From Platycnemis pennipes (Eukaryota; Arthropoda; Insecta; Odonata; Platycnemididae): a stretch of 64,000 bases of DNA. Below, piece by piece: positions 43,026 to 54,929 of the stretch. Location: contig OW121856.1 of NCBI GenBank assembly GCA_933228895.1, positions 16,509,805 to 16,573,804 of the forward strand, in the 5' to 3' direction. Numbering within the stretch: position 1 is the first letter of the stretch; each line of letters opens with the position of its first letter. The notes under the pieces were generated by a model. It worked only from the letters and a program-made list of their open reading frames with translations, did no database searches and was not told the origin of the DNA. Position numbers and translations under genes: made by a program.

Positions 43026-43695
43026 TCAAGCGACTGCCTACTTTAATTTTCCGATATCGGTACGCTTCCGATGACATTTCGAGACTTGACAATTAGTCAG
43101 TTTCACTATTACTAGATACCCCGAGAGCGACAACCTAAACAGAGACTCAAGAAACAACCCGTCAGTAAATCAGACACTCCGTCTCACTCGCCTCTGCTTC
43201 CCGCCCGCCTTCACTTTCCCTTCCACCAAGCTCCAACACCTCAAGGTTACTGTTTTAGGATATAGGGTAGAGGGACCGTGCCACTTTTTGAGTAGCGCAG
43301 TAGGCGGAGAATGTGTGAACTGTTTAGTGATTTGCACGATGCTCGAGACGTATCACTGGGCTGAAGTCGGCGAAAAACATACATTACTTTCAGAATATCT
43401 CAACAGCGTGTCTTTGAATTAAAATTAATAATTTTCAAGGATCCAACAGACTAAGCTTGAATCTTGTACTCTATAATAACGAAAGTTAAAAAGATAGCCC
43501 CTCTGTCTCCCAATATTTGCAAAAAAAGGTCTATTTTTACATCGAGATATATTTTTAACAAGGCTTATTACGTAAAATCTAGGATTATAAAGTAATAGTT
43601 TGATACTTTTTCTTTTAACTCCTGAAAACCGCAGTCCGATATCTAGCTTCCTGTTGGAGCAATCTTCCTTGAAAAATAGGTCTGAAAAACAGCAA
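43026..43695. other. Unassigned sequence
   Basis: No similarity recognised. A 92-codon minus frame at 43425-43703 is uninformative. Confidence 0.35.
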
Positions 43696-43699
43696 TGTC

Positions 43700-43885
43700 C
43701 CACAGCCCCTTAAAGGCTAATTCTAACTTCCATGTATCACACCAAGTTTCAATTGCTTGTATAGGTCATCATTTAAATATTCTCTATGATTTGGGTTATA
43801 TTATTTCCCTGTATACTACTGTGTCATCAACAAAAAGACGAAGCTTACTTTTTACCACCTTATGGATATCATTTCACATCAAAGC
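43700..43885 (-). mobile_element. CR1-like subfamily I internal RT fragment
   Basis: The minus strand matches the RT stretch around the catalytic FADD and the WCDTWQLELNF segment of copies A and B, with a few base changes and indels. Neither 5' nor 3' end is present, so it is a deletion remnant rather than a normal truncated insertion. Confidence 0.75.
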
Positions 43886-43924
43886 ATGTTTCGAGGATGT
43901 CAATTAATAAGTACGCTTAGTCAC

Positions 43925-44525
43925 TTACACAGAATTTTATTCCGCAATCGACCGGTTTCTGCAGTTACGCCATATTCAGGTAACAATAGTTAGATCAATA
44001 GTTAACAATAGGTATGAATATATGATCTTGTTCTTTCTCGGCGAATGATATTTAAAAAACATTCTCTGGTTTCTAGCCGAGTAAGATGTTTTGTTGCTAA
44101 CGTTTCGATGGAATACTCCTCCATCGTCCTCAGAGCAATAAAGCTTGCAGGGCATTCCGCCCGCGCTTATATAGCCGTCTCATCCGGGGGGCATTGTTGT
44201 CTCCGTTTTTCCGTTATTTTTCGAATTGACGGTTTCCATTCTTTGCTGATGATGTACCCAGAATCACGATTTAACGTGTTGTCTTCCAGCCTGATTTCTA
44301 CGGCCTCTTTAAGGAGATCCCAATACCCATTTGTTTTGGACACCAAGCGAGCCTATGTATGAGCCTATTTCTATCGAAACGTTAGCAACAAAACATTTTA
44401 CTCGGCTAGAAACCCGAGAATGTTTTTTAAATAGGTATGAATAGTTTGATCTAACTATTGTCAGCTGAAGATGGCGTAACTGCCGAAACCTCTCGATTGC
44501 GGAATAAAAGCTGTGGAAGTGACTA
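43925..44525. repeat. Penelope-like fold-back cluster with two kinds of hammerhead-like core
   Basis: Outer pair: the plus strand at 44465 reads CTGAAGA, stem GGC...GCC, GAAA (44485-44488). The minus strand at 43979 downwards reads CTGAATA, GGCGTAACTGC, GAAA, then CCGGTC with a GTC triplet. Both continue GATTGCGGAATAAAA. Inner pair: minus 44133-44103 reads CTGAGGA, a 6-bp stem GATGGA/TCCATC, then GAAACGTTAGC. A partial plus copy at 44375-44415 repeats GAAACGTTAGCAACAAAAC. The order CTGANGA, stem, GAAA fits hammerhead cores of Penelope-like pseudo-LTRs. No Penelope protein was found nearby. Confidence 0.6.
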
Positions 44526-44529
44526 AGAG

Positions 44530-45300
44530 TACTCATTAAGGAGGCTCCACCAAAATATGATGTAGATGTCATTTTTGTGAAAATTTCAGGACACATTATT
44601 TTTTGGCCCTTCTATCGATTGTCAATAAAATAATGAGGCCTTTCCATCACATATTTGAATAAAAAAGACGCTGAAAATCAGCTATTTTATACGTGGTTAT
44701 ACGAAAGATTAATAATGAAGAGAGAAATGTCGTTTTGACGAAAAAACTAACATAAGTTGCGAAATTTTATGCAGAATTTAGCATTTTAAAAAAGTGCTCG
44801 CCTTGCCTCACTTGTTTAGATATTAATAAATGTTCTCGTAAAAAAAAACAGAAAAGCCTTAGCTACATGAAAGTGGCGCTATAGTATGTTGATATCATTG
44901 GAAACGGTACTTGTGACGGAACGTGCTCACAAGTCTATTTACCAACTTAATTTATAAATATACCCTACCAAGTCCCTTCTTATATTTTTTAAGTAATTAA
45001 TATATTTCATTGGTTATTAAACGGTGTAATCAATACCAATGCTTTCAAATCATAGCAGACTCATAGTTGCCGAACAATTTTCAAAAATACTAACATTGAT
45101 AAAATTCAAAACAAAGAGTTGTATTTGCAAGGGAATAATTTAATGCTGAGTATGAAAATATTAAACCTATTTTAACATTAGTATTAGCAGGATTGAGCAT
45201 GTATTCTCACTTTGTAAATTAAACGTCACGCAGCCGCGAGGTTAATTATATATGATGAAATACTCTCGACAAATTACGCAACGAACAATCGTTTATCAGT
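44530..45300. other. Unassigned AT-rich sequence
   Basis: No coding or repeat termini recognised. Confidence 0.4.
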
Positions 45301-45307
45301 TGGTTGC

Positions 45308-45625
45308 TGCGACTATCATCATCATCAACATTGTTCAACAGTCCTAGGATTGGTTTGACACAGCTTTCTACTCGATTCTTCTATCGGCCAACCTTTTCAT
45401 TATGACGATTCTCTTTTACATCCTTCACAACCAGTTCCATGTATCTCATACGAGGTCTTCCTTTTCCGATTTCTCGTTCAATTTTCCCTCGACGATAGTC
45501 TTTATTAGGCCATCGTGTCTCAAGATATGGCCGATTAAGTTGTCCCTTCATCTTTTTAGAGTTTTCAGCAGACTTCTCTATTCTCCTACTCCTCTTAGGA
45601 CTTACTCGGTCGATCCATTTTATTC
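45308..45625 (-). mobile_element. RTE-like 3' end
   Basis: CATCATCATCAACATTGTTC tail (GATGAT on the minus strand), then GATTGGTTTGACACAGC and the coding end collinear with 1-360, including the segment for PRMRYMEL-like residues. About 320 bases; frames are broken. Confidence 0.75.
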
Positions 45626-46009
45626 CCCGCTACTATGTGATACTCAATTTAGTTTATGGGTAAAATCTCGTAGTCCATGAAGAAATCTTTGCTCCCCAAA
45701 GGATGTTGCACATCCGTGGAGTGTGAACCACTGTGCGGACACTTAAAAAAAGAAGATTAAAATTTTGACAAAAAATTCTGACTTTCTTTCTGATGGTTTT
45801 CACATTTGAACCTAATAGGCAAATTTATAATTTGCTTAGAACCTTCATTCTGGGATTATAATATTAAAATTTTTAAAATTATGTTTACAATTGACAAAAC
45901 ACGTGACCATTTTCTATCATTGTACTAAATTTCATTAACGTGTTAATACAAAAAGAGTCTAAAATTCAAGGTCAAAAATGACACACAAACAATGGAACAG
46001 TCTGTATTG

Positions 46010-47160
46010 AAGCATCGAGTTGACCCATTATTTTTCTTCTTCCGTAATTAAAATAGAGGCCATGCACTGAGCAAGTATTAGCTATTAGTCAGGTGTAAGA
46101 CTGTGATGGACTGCGTTTTCTCTTCAGTAACAAACAAATCCTAATTTTTAGTGAAACACTCATCGCACTAAACTGTCGTGGTTAGTGGTAAGATGAAGGC
46201 ATTGCGTAGGATGTGTTTCCGGTTGCGTTACGTTGACTTGAAGCCCCATCTACACATGATACATTGTACTGCCGATCTATATCTCTATATCCGTGGTCAG
46301 GACGTTGACCAGATGTCAATACCCTTTAAGGAGTAGGTATAGTATGTGAATTCATGATACTACCTTCTCTATACTGCTGGAGCACAAGGAACGCGGCCTC
46401 GACGATCCAAATCCCCTATCACCGATCATCCAGGATGACGGGATCCTTTGCTGTTACATTTCCACGGGTGTACAACGCCCTGCCAAAAGAGTTAACATCG
46501 GATTACTCGAGAAAGATGCTTCATAAGCTACTACTCAAAACGTACAACTCGTGAAAATCCACCTATATCGTTTTGATTTTTCATCAATTATTATTTTATA
46601 TTTTAATTACTATTATTTTTTTTGCATGCATATATTTTTTTAAATTTAAATATGTTAATTTTTTCATTTCTAAGTTTTATTGTGTTTATTTATGATAATT
46701 TCAGGTTTTATTTACGATAAATCACATCGTTTTTTTCTCCACTGGTTGTCATACTGCCTTTATGCCTTTTTTTATTTTCATTCAGGTTTAATAAGGATTT
46801 CTGTTATTTTTGGGCTCACTTCATAGGGCTATATACTTGTAATATTTTAATAGAGTCAATTTTGTACTTAAGGGTAGATGCGCTTTTCACAAATATACTT
46901 TTTTTTAAATAATATTCTTTTTATTCACATGTGCAACTCAACGAATCCCGCATGTAATATCTTTGATTTATATAAGGTAAAATGTTTTATACTTTTTCCT
47001 TAGTAGATTTTACAATGCCATAACTCTAAATTTGTACTTTGTGATTGACCTAAAAATGTAATACGACACATACATGTATCTATTATGCCCTGGGCGGGGG
47101 GTGGAGAGGACGATAACGTCCTATCCCGCCCACGTAAAATAAAACTCAAGTCAAGTCAAA
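46010..47160 (+). mobile_element. Non-LTR retrotransposon 3' end, third lineage
   Basis: The frame 46354-46554 ends with RSSRMTGSFAVTFPRVYNAL and PKELTSDYSRKMLHKLLLKT, the FxxxxxRxWNxLP-like C-terminus of many CR1/Jockey-group reverse transcriptases. A long AT-rich 3' UTR follows with a GC-rich segment near 47090 (GCCCTGGGCGGGGGG, GATAACGTCC), then AATAAAACTCAAGTCAAGTC, a repeat-type tail. It is unrelated at the 3' end to the other CR1-like copies. The left limit is a guess; MKALRRMCFRLRYVDLK near 46190 may belong. Confidence 0.55.
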
Positions 47161-47164
47161 TCTC

Positions 47165-48750
47165 TTAGGGGTATGTGACAGGGGTATGAATCATATTAGG
47201 CCTAGACTTGCACTCGTACGCCTAAATGATTGGGAAATTAATTTCAATTAATGGGGTTCGGGTGGTTTGTGAGGGTTTTACGGGGTAAGGGGTTTGTCGT
47301 CGGGGAGCCGGTAAGGACGCCACAACCGACGTCCCTTTTCCTTCCGAGGCACGTCCTGTCTCCTAGGGCTATTCTTGCCCCTTATCTCCACCAGGGACCG
47401 ATGGATTTAATGCCGAGATTAATCCGAAGGGGATGATGCAAGGGTAGCAGAATTTAAGGATGCTTCGGGATTCGCAATTTAATGCTTCGTGGTGTTTATT
47501 TGGGCCACCAACAGCAGCACCCATGAGGCATAAAAAGAGGAAAATCATTATATTTTCCAAGTTAAAAAATGTCGAATATAATTGGGTAATAAAGTACATG
47601 TTTTACTAATAACGCTTTGTCAGCGTTTTCCAAATATTGATGTGGCTCTAACCATCCTGCCTCTATTTCCAACAAATGATACTATGAAAAGCTCATCAGA
47701 AAAGCTAACTTACGACGGTTTCCTTAGAAATATTTGACCAGGGATCAGAAACATTGGCGCTATCATACCTTAGTTATTTGAGGGAAGACTGTTTTCTTGA
47801 GATAAAACGAGTAATGGTGGAGAGAAACTCGAAATTAGTTTAAGTTCGCTCCAAATGAAAGACACAACGAGATCCACGGTTAAACATATCACCCTACGAA
47901 TAGGGTAGGTACCTATCTTGAAGTTATTTCCTTAAATAGTTAGTGCTTAATGTTGAATTGGAATATCAATGAAAATCCTTTGCTACTGTCTGGATGCAGA
48001 CCCAAGCCCTCGCGATGGATCACTGCTCTACCAAAACACACCAACCTGATCGCCATCATCCTAAATTAGTGATTGTCACGATAAAATGAAAATTGAGTTA
48101 ATGCGATAATAATTATAATTTTAACGCACTTCGTGTTGGTCCGGAGATCGATTGCGAAAGAACGGCGACAAAAAAATACGTGAACGTCCTCGCTGCAGAC
48201 ATAAAAAGTGTATGAAAGAAATTCATATGACAGAAGATAAAAATTTAAATTAATGGATGCAATTATGGCATTAGGATTATGGTATATCGACTGCTGTCGA
48301 AGTTGAAGACTAGAAGGTGTAATGAGTGAGAAAAGGAAAAAAATATGGGCAAATGAATATTTGTTTAAAAAACGAGGTGAGGAATACTAAAAAATTGAGA
48401 AGTAGAGCAGAAATTACGCATTGAAATATTTTTCTGACCGGAAATTTACTTGGAATTTATGAGTGTGTTGAAATTTATGAAACATTCTAATTAACTCCGT
48501 AAATTTATCAAAAAATTACATGCGCGCTGAGAAGGGAGTGATGGTATCATTTAAGCATCCGCCCGTGATATGTTGCGCATTAAAATCAAATATTATTCTA
48601 ACAACATCCTTATATTGTTATATTCCGCCTTCTTACATTTATTGTTATTATTATTAGGAAGTATTTTCAATAGTATTGGGATGTAATACTGGTGAAGACT
48701 TCACGGATTTGGGATAAAATGCCTTAAAAAATGGCGCTGAAGAGGATCGG
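47165..48750. other. Unassigned sequence
   Basis: 47230-47420 is GC-rich with a short frame. 47990-48050 has a weak SINE-like B box on the minus strand (GGGTCTGCATCC) that is too degenerate to call. The rest is AT-rich without signal. Confidence 0.35.
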
Positions 48751-48754
48751 GTAG

Positions 48755-49505
48755 GAGCGGCGGTTACTAAACTGGTTGCTACACCAAAAATATCAATTAA
48801 AAGCGATTCATATTTCAATGGCCTACTCTAAAATATTAAAAGTGAATTTACGCTTAAACCATCCTCAACAAATTAAGTAGTCATCCATCTTTATTTCATT
48901 TCTTCCTCATGGTAAAACATGCAGTTAAAGCCCACGACTTCCGGATTCATAAAAAAGAGAACTGATTGAAAAAATATCATGGAAAACCCAGACCAGGTGT
49001 TTTTCAAATTGATGTGTGCTAAAAAGAGGAAAAGTTTTATTTTTTATGAAGTTGTCATATTTTGCGTAAATGATACAAATGGTTAATTTGGAGTTTTGAA
49101 AATGGCGGTGGTTACTAAACTGGTTGCTACACCAAAAGTATCCATTAAATGTGATTCATATTTCAATGGCCTACTCTAAAAGGTTAAAAGTGAATTTACG
49201 CTTAAACCATCCTCAACAATTTCAGTAGTCATTCAGGGTGATGGGAAGATATTTATTTAACTCCAGCTCATTTTATTACCTAGATGAGAATGCTACCAGT
49301 TGAATGCTTTGATTTATTTCATTACTTCCTCATGCAGTTAAAATTCGCGACTTCCAAATTGATAAAAAAGGGATCTTGTAAAAAAATATCATGGAAAACC
49401 CAGTTTTTCAAATTGATGTGTACTAAAAAGAGAAAGCGTTATATTTTTTATGAATTTATCATATTTTGCGTAAATGAAACCAATTGTTAAGTTTGAAGTT
49501 AAAAA
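48755..49505. repeat. Tandem duplication, two units of roughly 350-390 bp
   Basis: GGTTACTAAACTGGTTGCTA starts both units (near 48761 and 49109). Both then share TTCAATGGCCTACTCTAAAA, TACGCTTAAACCATCCTCAA, AAAATATCATGGAAAACCC, TTCAAATTGATGTGT and TTTTGCGTAAATGA in order. Unit 2 carries an extra stretch near 49235-49285. Divergence suggests an old duplication. No coding content; the 68-codon frame at 49284-49490 is not conserved in unit 1. Confidence 0.85.
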
Positions 49506-49629
49506 AATGTATCCAGAATACTGGATAAAGAGAAAAAATTTGAATCCTATAGTTGTGGCCTAACGACGGACTTAGGGCCTAACTTACTGTTCTAATGTGA
49601 ATTAGAATCAACTATTTCATTTTAATTGA

Positions 49630-49880
49630 GACTGGGCAAAGTAATCTATCTGAAGACACGATGGCATGATGAAGATAATCGTCGATGGATAAATGAACGG
49701 GAAGAATGGAAAAGACAGGCCCAATATGAGATATATGGAACAGGTCGTAAAGGACGTGAAAGAGAGGAGCTACGTCAATATGAAGAGGGTGGCCGATTGA
49801 AGAATCCAGTGGAGGGCCAATCAATCAAGGGAGGGTCAAACCAATCTTAGGATTTTTGACTGATGATGATGATGAATTGA
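49630..49880 (+). mobile_element. RTE-like 3' end
   Basis: The plus-strand frame includes NEREEWKRQAQYEIYGTGRK and ends GGSNQS; the next bases are ACCAATCTTAGGATTTTTGAC and a GATGATGATGATG tail at about 49862-49875. The protein end is collinear with 1-360. This shows the full 3' terminus of the family. Confidence 0.8.
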
Positions 49881-49884
49881 CAAA

Positions 49885-50995
49885 TATTTTTTCCTAACTA
49901 CAGTTGAAATCGGAAAAATGTTACGCCAGAAAAAGTTTAATTTGAGTTTTCAAAAGTATTACTTCTCATGCTGAGACCGTTAAAACTTACGGCTATTTAT
50001 AGCAATATAAGTTTCCTTGCACCCCGCTTCAGTCACCAAAGCAATTCAGTGGAACTGGCTATTACCTGAGCAGATTTTTGTAAGCTACTATACGTAGCCA
50101 ATTATGCGAGGAAAAAATTTGTAATTTCATATCCCCAGAACGAGCGAAGATTCATTTTCAGAAAAAAAGGTTTTTTTGCACTGCACAAAGGCTTATGTTT
50201 TTCCAAAGTTTCTCATGCCATTGTTACTTCCGTTTCGATTATGGTCTATATCGAAGGAACATGCGTCTAAAGCATTTTTCTTACGCATCTTGCCATAAGA
50301 ATAGGATAACACGCAATCGCTTTTCTTTCGTGAAAACGTTTGCACTCACCCGAGTCACGGAATCACTGGTGAAAGGTAAGCAATCTGGTGGATAAATTTT
50401 TACATATGTTGTTGCAGCTTTGAGGGCTCTGCTAGCAATTTTTCGTTCGACTTCCAATTCAGAGACCCTCTTGAACCCACGTAGACTCAAAATAATTTTC
50501 TGTGTCACCGAAATTCGTATCATTTAAACCTATTTTTCTTAGAGTAGGTAGAGATGAGCCCGAAAACGCCCCTAAATACCTGGAACTACTTCTCCAGTCT
50601 TGTGAATAGAGAGTATTGTATCTGGGGGCTGCATAGTCGATCAAAGCATTCAATGATAAGAATAAATTCTCGAAGGAGCGAAGGAATTCTTTGTATGTAC
50701 ATCAATTCATGCACCTCATGACTTCAAATGCATCCGTAACATTGTCGGAACAAATATTTTAGCAGCTGTATCTCCTGAGTGGATACTGATAAAATTTGTT
50801 ACGCCTTGAAGCTAAAGTTAACACTCATTTCTTGCCTCAATTTGAATATTCCCTCCGAGGAACTTTTCACATTCCTCTCTTATCTCAGACAGTGGCTTCG
50901 CAGCCACGTATTTAGCATATAATCTATTTCGGTCCGAAAATTTTCAACTCTTTTATCTCCGCTTTCCTTCGTTACGTATTTCCGATCGCTAGCAA
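49885..50995. other. Unassigned sequence
   Basis: Short open frames on both strands at 50195-50653 are uninformative. No repeat signal. Confidence 0.35.
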
Positions 50996-50999
50996 TACA

Positions 51000-51143
51000 C
51001 TTTTCTATTTCGTGAGTGAAGGTATTCACAATAGCAGATATTCCACAGAGAGAAAAAAAACATTTGCCTTGACCGGTTCTCGAACCTGGGCCCCTTTATA
51101 AACGGTCAGGTGCTATATCGTTTGAGCTACCAACACGTCTACA
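51000..51143 (-). mobile_element. tRNA-derived SINE (family A), minus strand
   Basis: On the minus strand: GTTGGTAGCTCAAACGATAT (A-box region), CCAGGTTCGAGAACCGG (B box GGTTCGAGAAC), GTCAAGGCAAATG, then TTTTTTCTCTCTGTGGAATA, the same body as the copy at 462. The body is shortened compared with that copy. Confidence 0.7.
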
Positions 51144-51299
51144 TTTCTCTATGTAATTCATAGAGGATTTAAAGGAACAATATATGTTACCAAACTGCTG
51201 GACATATTATATCACAAAGCAGCCGCAATCGTGCGCATGGCGCCACCGTCCACGAGGTTAAAGCCGACATTAAAACACTAAAGGAACACTAACGCTAAT

Positions 51300-51445
51300 A
51301 TAACAAATTAAAAGATTGCGAACTAGCCGCGAAAATTTTAACGGAGTTACACGCTGTAATTTCGCAAATGCAGATATACCACAGAGAAAAAAGTAATTCG
51401 GAAATCAAGAAGGTCCGGGTTCGAGTCCCGGCCAATGCGAATCAA
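51300..51445. mobile_element. SINE family A with inverted halves
   Basis: 51303-51392 is the SINE body in minus orientation (AACTAGCCGCGAAAATTTTA, ATACCACAGAGAAAAAAG). It then changes to the plus-strand tRNA-like half: GGAAATCAAGAAGGTCCGGG and TTCGAGTCCCGGCCAATGCG with B box GGTTCGAGTCC. The two halves of one SINE point in opposite directions, joined near 51398. Confidence 0.7.
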
Positions 51446-54170
51446 GGAAGGAGGAATCTCATTCGTGGAATATTGGAAAATGATCAATGAATAGTTTTAT
51501 GATGAGATAAATCACAGCCACTTTTTACTCGGTAAAAGTTGAATTATAGTTTGCTAAATTAAAGGGTCATATAATGGGGCTTGTTATGTATGCTATAAAA
51601 GAACCCTAAATGAATGAAATGTTTTGGAGAAGATGGAGAAAAAATGTGTCTTCTGAGAAAGCTAATTATGCGTTTTTATTAGCAAGCGATTAGTAAATCA
51701 TTTGCATCGATTTCGCCATTTCATCCTCCTGATCTATTTATTAAAGATTATTGGCAAAAACTAATGCCACCAGCGTTTCATATTATCATCCGATGTTCTC
51801 TCCAAAATGTTAGTCTTGAACTGATAAAATTCGTACATGTTGAACAGAAATTGAAATAATGAGAAATCACACTTGTAAATTCCAATTACATCCAAATGCG
51901 TTGGATTCATACACAGATAATATTGTTTCTGGATAAAAATATTTTTCGTTCGATTATTTACTTATTTACTATTGCTACACATTTGTTAAAAAATTGCTTT
52001 ATGTGAAAATTTCAATTATGATCACTCTGCATTAAATTGGAGAGTCAAATTCCAAGAATAGACGAAGGGAAACATTCTGAGCTTCTGTTTAAGGTAGAAT
52101 CTTGAAATATAAATTCACTTTTGATGGATTATTTTCACCTTCCCGTTAGCACTGTAGTTAAAAAAGTGCTCATTGGAATATGAAATTTACAAATTTGTTT
52201 GGTAGTGTGCACAATCTATGGAGTGTGATTCACGAGGAACTATGTTAGGCCCCGAGTTTACCTTTCAAATCGGTTGGAACTTCCTTGTTGTTGCAAGCAT
52301 GCTTTCGTGTAAAACAGGCGAGGAAGAAGTCATTCATAATTTTTTTGTGGCAAATACCAAGAAAGAAATTGTTCTGGTGAGCGGTTTGCCAAGGAAGAGT
52401 CGTAAATGGAGACTAGGCTATTCATTCCACTTTGCGTTCGATGACGCGCAACTGTTATTCAACGTGGGTAAATAAGGAAGAGGAAATCATCATTCAAGTT
52501 TAGAATGTGCTCATCTCAGAATGTGTGAAAGGTTCCCAATTTTGGGTTGAGTGTCAGTTGAGGCCTGACATAGTGTCAGTCCTGTGGTTGGTCACTGCCG
52601 AGGAGACGTTTTTTCGAGAGAACGTTTCCTAAAATTCTCATTTTTAACGTAGTTTCCATTCTTTAAAAACTTGTGAGCGAATTACTGAGGAAATTTCAAT
52701 CGCTTATTCACTCCGATTTCCATGCCTGTGATATTGGGGTGAAGGTATATATTTCCTATTCAGCCACTTGAGTTTTTTCTTACGGTTACTTTCCAATTTC
52801 TCGTAATAAATGTACATATAATATTCGCCTTCTCTGCCGTGACTGTCATACTCGTTAGGTCGTTACATTTTCTAGGGATTTTTGGGTAAAATGGCCTCGA
52901 AGCTCCAAAAATCCAAATGTTAAATATTTGCCGAGGGCTTCAGCATTCCTCCTCATACCAATATATTTATTTAATGCCCTCAAGTCGTATTTGGCAGTGA
53001 CCAATCCACCTGGTCCTTCCTTGCCATAGTATGATCAACTTAGACCGTATACCCCCTACTTTCTCATGGGATCCTTTCTAATTTGATCTTTCTTATGTTG
53101 AGCATCCATTTCCCTATCCAGATCACAGTCCTCCATCACCCCGGCTCATCTTTCCAGCATAGAGTTTCGTTGCTGAATAATTATTGCCACCATTCATCAA
53201 TTAAAAGTACAGAAATTGATACATGTCATCGTCACGCTATTGGATATTCTGTATAACATGTCTAAAATCTAAATGCAGAGGAACCTACTGACCAATTTCT
53301 TAAGTGAGATATTGTATCAGAATTGGAATAACTTAACAGTGAAACAATAGGCCAAATATCCCAAAAAGACTTTAATATTTAATATCATTGCTTATGCACA
53401 AAACTGTAGGCAGTATTTATTGTTGTAACACGGTGTCATCATTATCGTCCCACTTTAGCTATAATAAATAGGAAATTAAAATGCCATTAAACTTTTAACT
53501 AAATTATGGTATTATTAATTTGCGAATATAAGTTAATTATTCATCAATGTATGTGCTAAGTTATCATTGAGTACCTACCTTGCCTTGGACATATATTATT
53601 GGACCACTAAACAATTGGTATCATTAACCACGGCACGTGAGCTGAAATGAAATATCTATTGAGTAGTTCCTAAATTTCCTCGATAATAGGTTTTATTATT
53701 AGGTATTAATTAATATTTACTCGTGGTGTTAGGTTTTAATTTATAATATCTCCTCATTACAAGGTGAATTTTGTATCATGGAATATTAATGAACTATTTG
53801 GTTACATATATATTTCAAATATCAAGTTTCAAACTAACGGTTGATAATGCGCCAGTTAAATCAGCTTTCCGCTTCCACCCGATCAAAGCGCATGGTCAAT
53901 TTTCCAAAAAACGTCCATATCATCAGAGTGAATGGTTCATGATTCTTACTTTTTCTGAAATTGATGACAGATGTTACCTGATATCATTCCATAGCTCCAT
54001 AATATCATTGATTATTAGATTGGGTGAGGCCTAAAAGGTCAGATAATATCCCGTTAGTATTGTCTGTGTCCATACAAAACATGATCCACCAGCCGATTGT
54101 TTCCTACGAAGGTTGGTTACTATATTAAAACGGTGAAAATCTTCCACGGTGACGTCAGCCATCTACGTGT
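51446..54170. other. Unassigned AT-rich sequence
   Basis: The longest stretch without a recognised element. An 85-codon frame (52218-52475) ends at a donor-like GGTAAATAAG and reads EEEVIHNFFVANTKKEIVLV; no family recognised. Other frames are short and uninformative. Confidence 0.35.
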
Positions 54171-54175
54171 TGAAT

Positions 54176-54262
54176 TCAAGGATAGCGAATTAGCTAGAGG
54201 GATCAGGGATTTCCGGGTTCGAGCCTCAGTCAAGGAAAATCATTTTCTTCCCCCTGTAAATA
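54176..54262 (+). mobile_element. Degenerate SINE family A
   Basis: TTCAAGGATAGCGAATTAGC, ATCAGGGATTTCCGGGTTCG and AGCCTCAGTCAAGGAAAATC follow the head of the copy at 462, with B box GGTTCGAGCC. The T-rich body start survives; the remainder is lost. Confidence 0.6.
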
Positions 54263-54395
54263 GTGCTATCATGTACGTTCTGCTTCCGATGAAGAAGTTA
54301 GGAACGTTTTTATTTTAAAATGTCTTGGAAATTGTGCATTATCATTTCTCAGGAATCCATAATATTAATAATGAAGTAAGTTATCTACCACTTTA

Positions 54396-54875
54396 TTTAT
54401 GTAGAAATGGAAAAGTTGTATGGAGTTGTTTGGTCGTTTATGATGAACACCAATTTCCGCCAACGTTTCGCCTCTTTATTGCGGCATCATCTTTAGTGCA
54501 CACTGTAAGTTTTTACATTTTCATTAATTTTTTACAGGCATAGATCAGAACAGAAAGAGAGAAAAAAAGGTTTACAGAGCAATCTTGTTACATACCTTTG
54601 GTGACATTTTTTTTAAATAAACAACGACAACAATGTTAAGCTTCTTTTCTTTGTCACCAAAGGTACGTAACAAGATTGCTCTGTAAACCTTTTTTTCTCT
54701 CTCTTTCTGTTCTGATCTATGTCTGTAAGAAATTAATGAAAATCTATAAACTTACATTGTGCACTAAATAGCCCTGATGAGGCCGCAATAATGAGGCGAA
54801 ACGTTGGCGAAAATTGGTGTTCATCATAAACGACAAAACAACTCCATTCAACTTTTCCATATCTACATAATATTA
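54396..54875. repeat. Long fold-back with hammerhead-like core (Penelope-like)
   Basis: Arms of about 215-230 bases (54396-54612 and 54645-54873) are near-perfect inverted copies around a loop of about 35 bases. They share GGAAAAGTTG, GAACACCAATTT, AACGTTTCGCCTC and CAGAACAGAAAGAGAG with their complements. The plus arm carries CTGATGA (54774-54780), a GCC...GGC stem and GAAACGTT (GAAA at 54798-54801). The opposite arm has AAGATGA instead of CTGATGA, so only one core is intact. Confidence 0.7.
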
Positions 54876-54929
54876 ATTTATGGAGGCTTTGCATTAACTT
54901 TTAGAGTTGCAACCACACAGATCAGCACC

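Noticed and set aside
46920..47160. A host gene polyadenylation region
   Set aside because: AATAAA here is followed by a TCAAG repeat tail, fitting a retrotransposon 3' end better.
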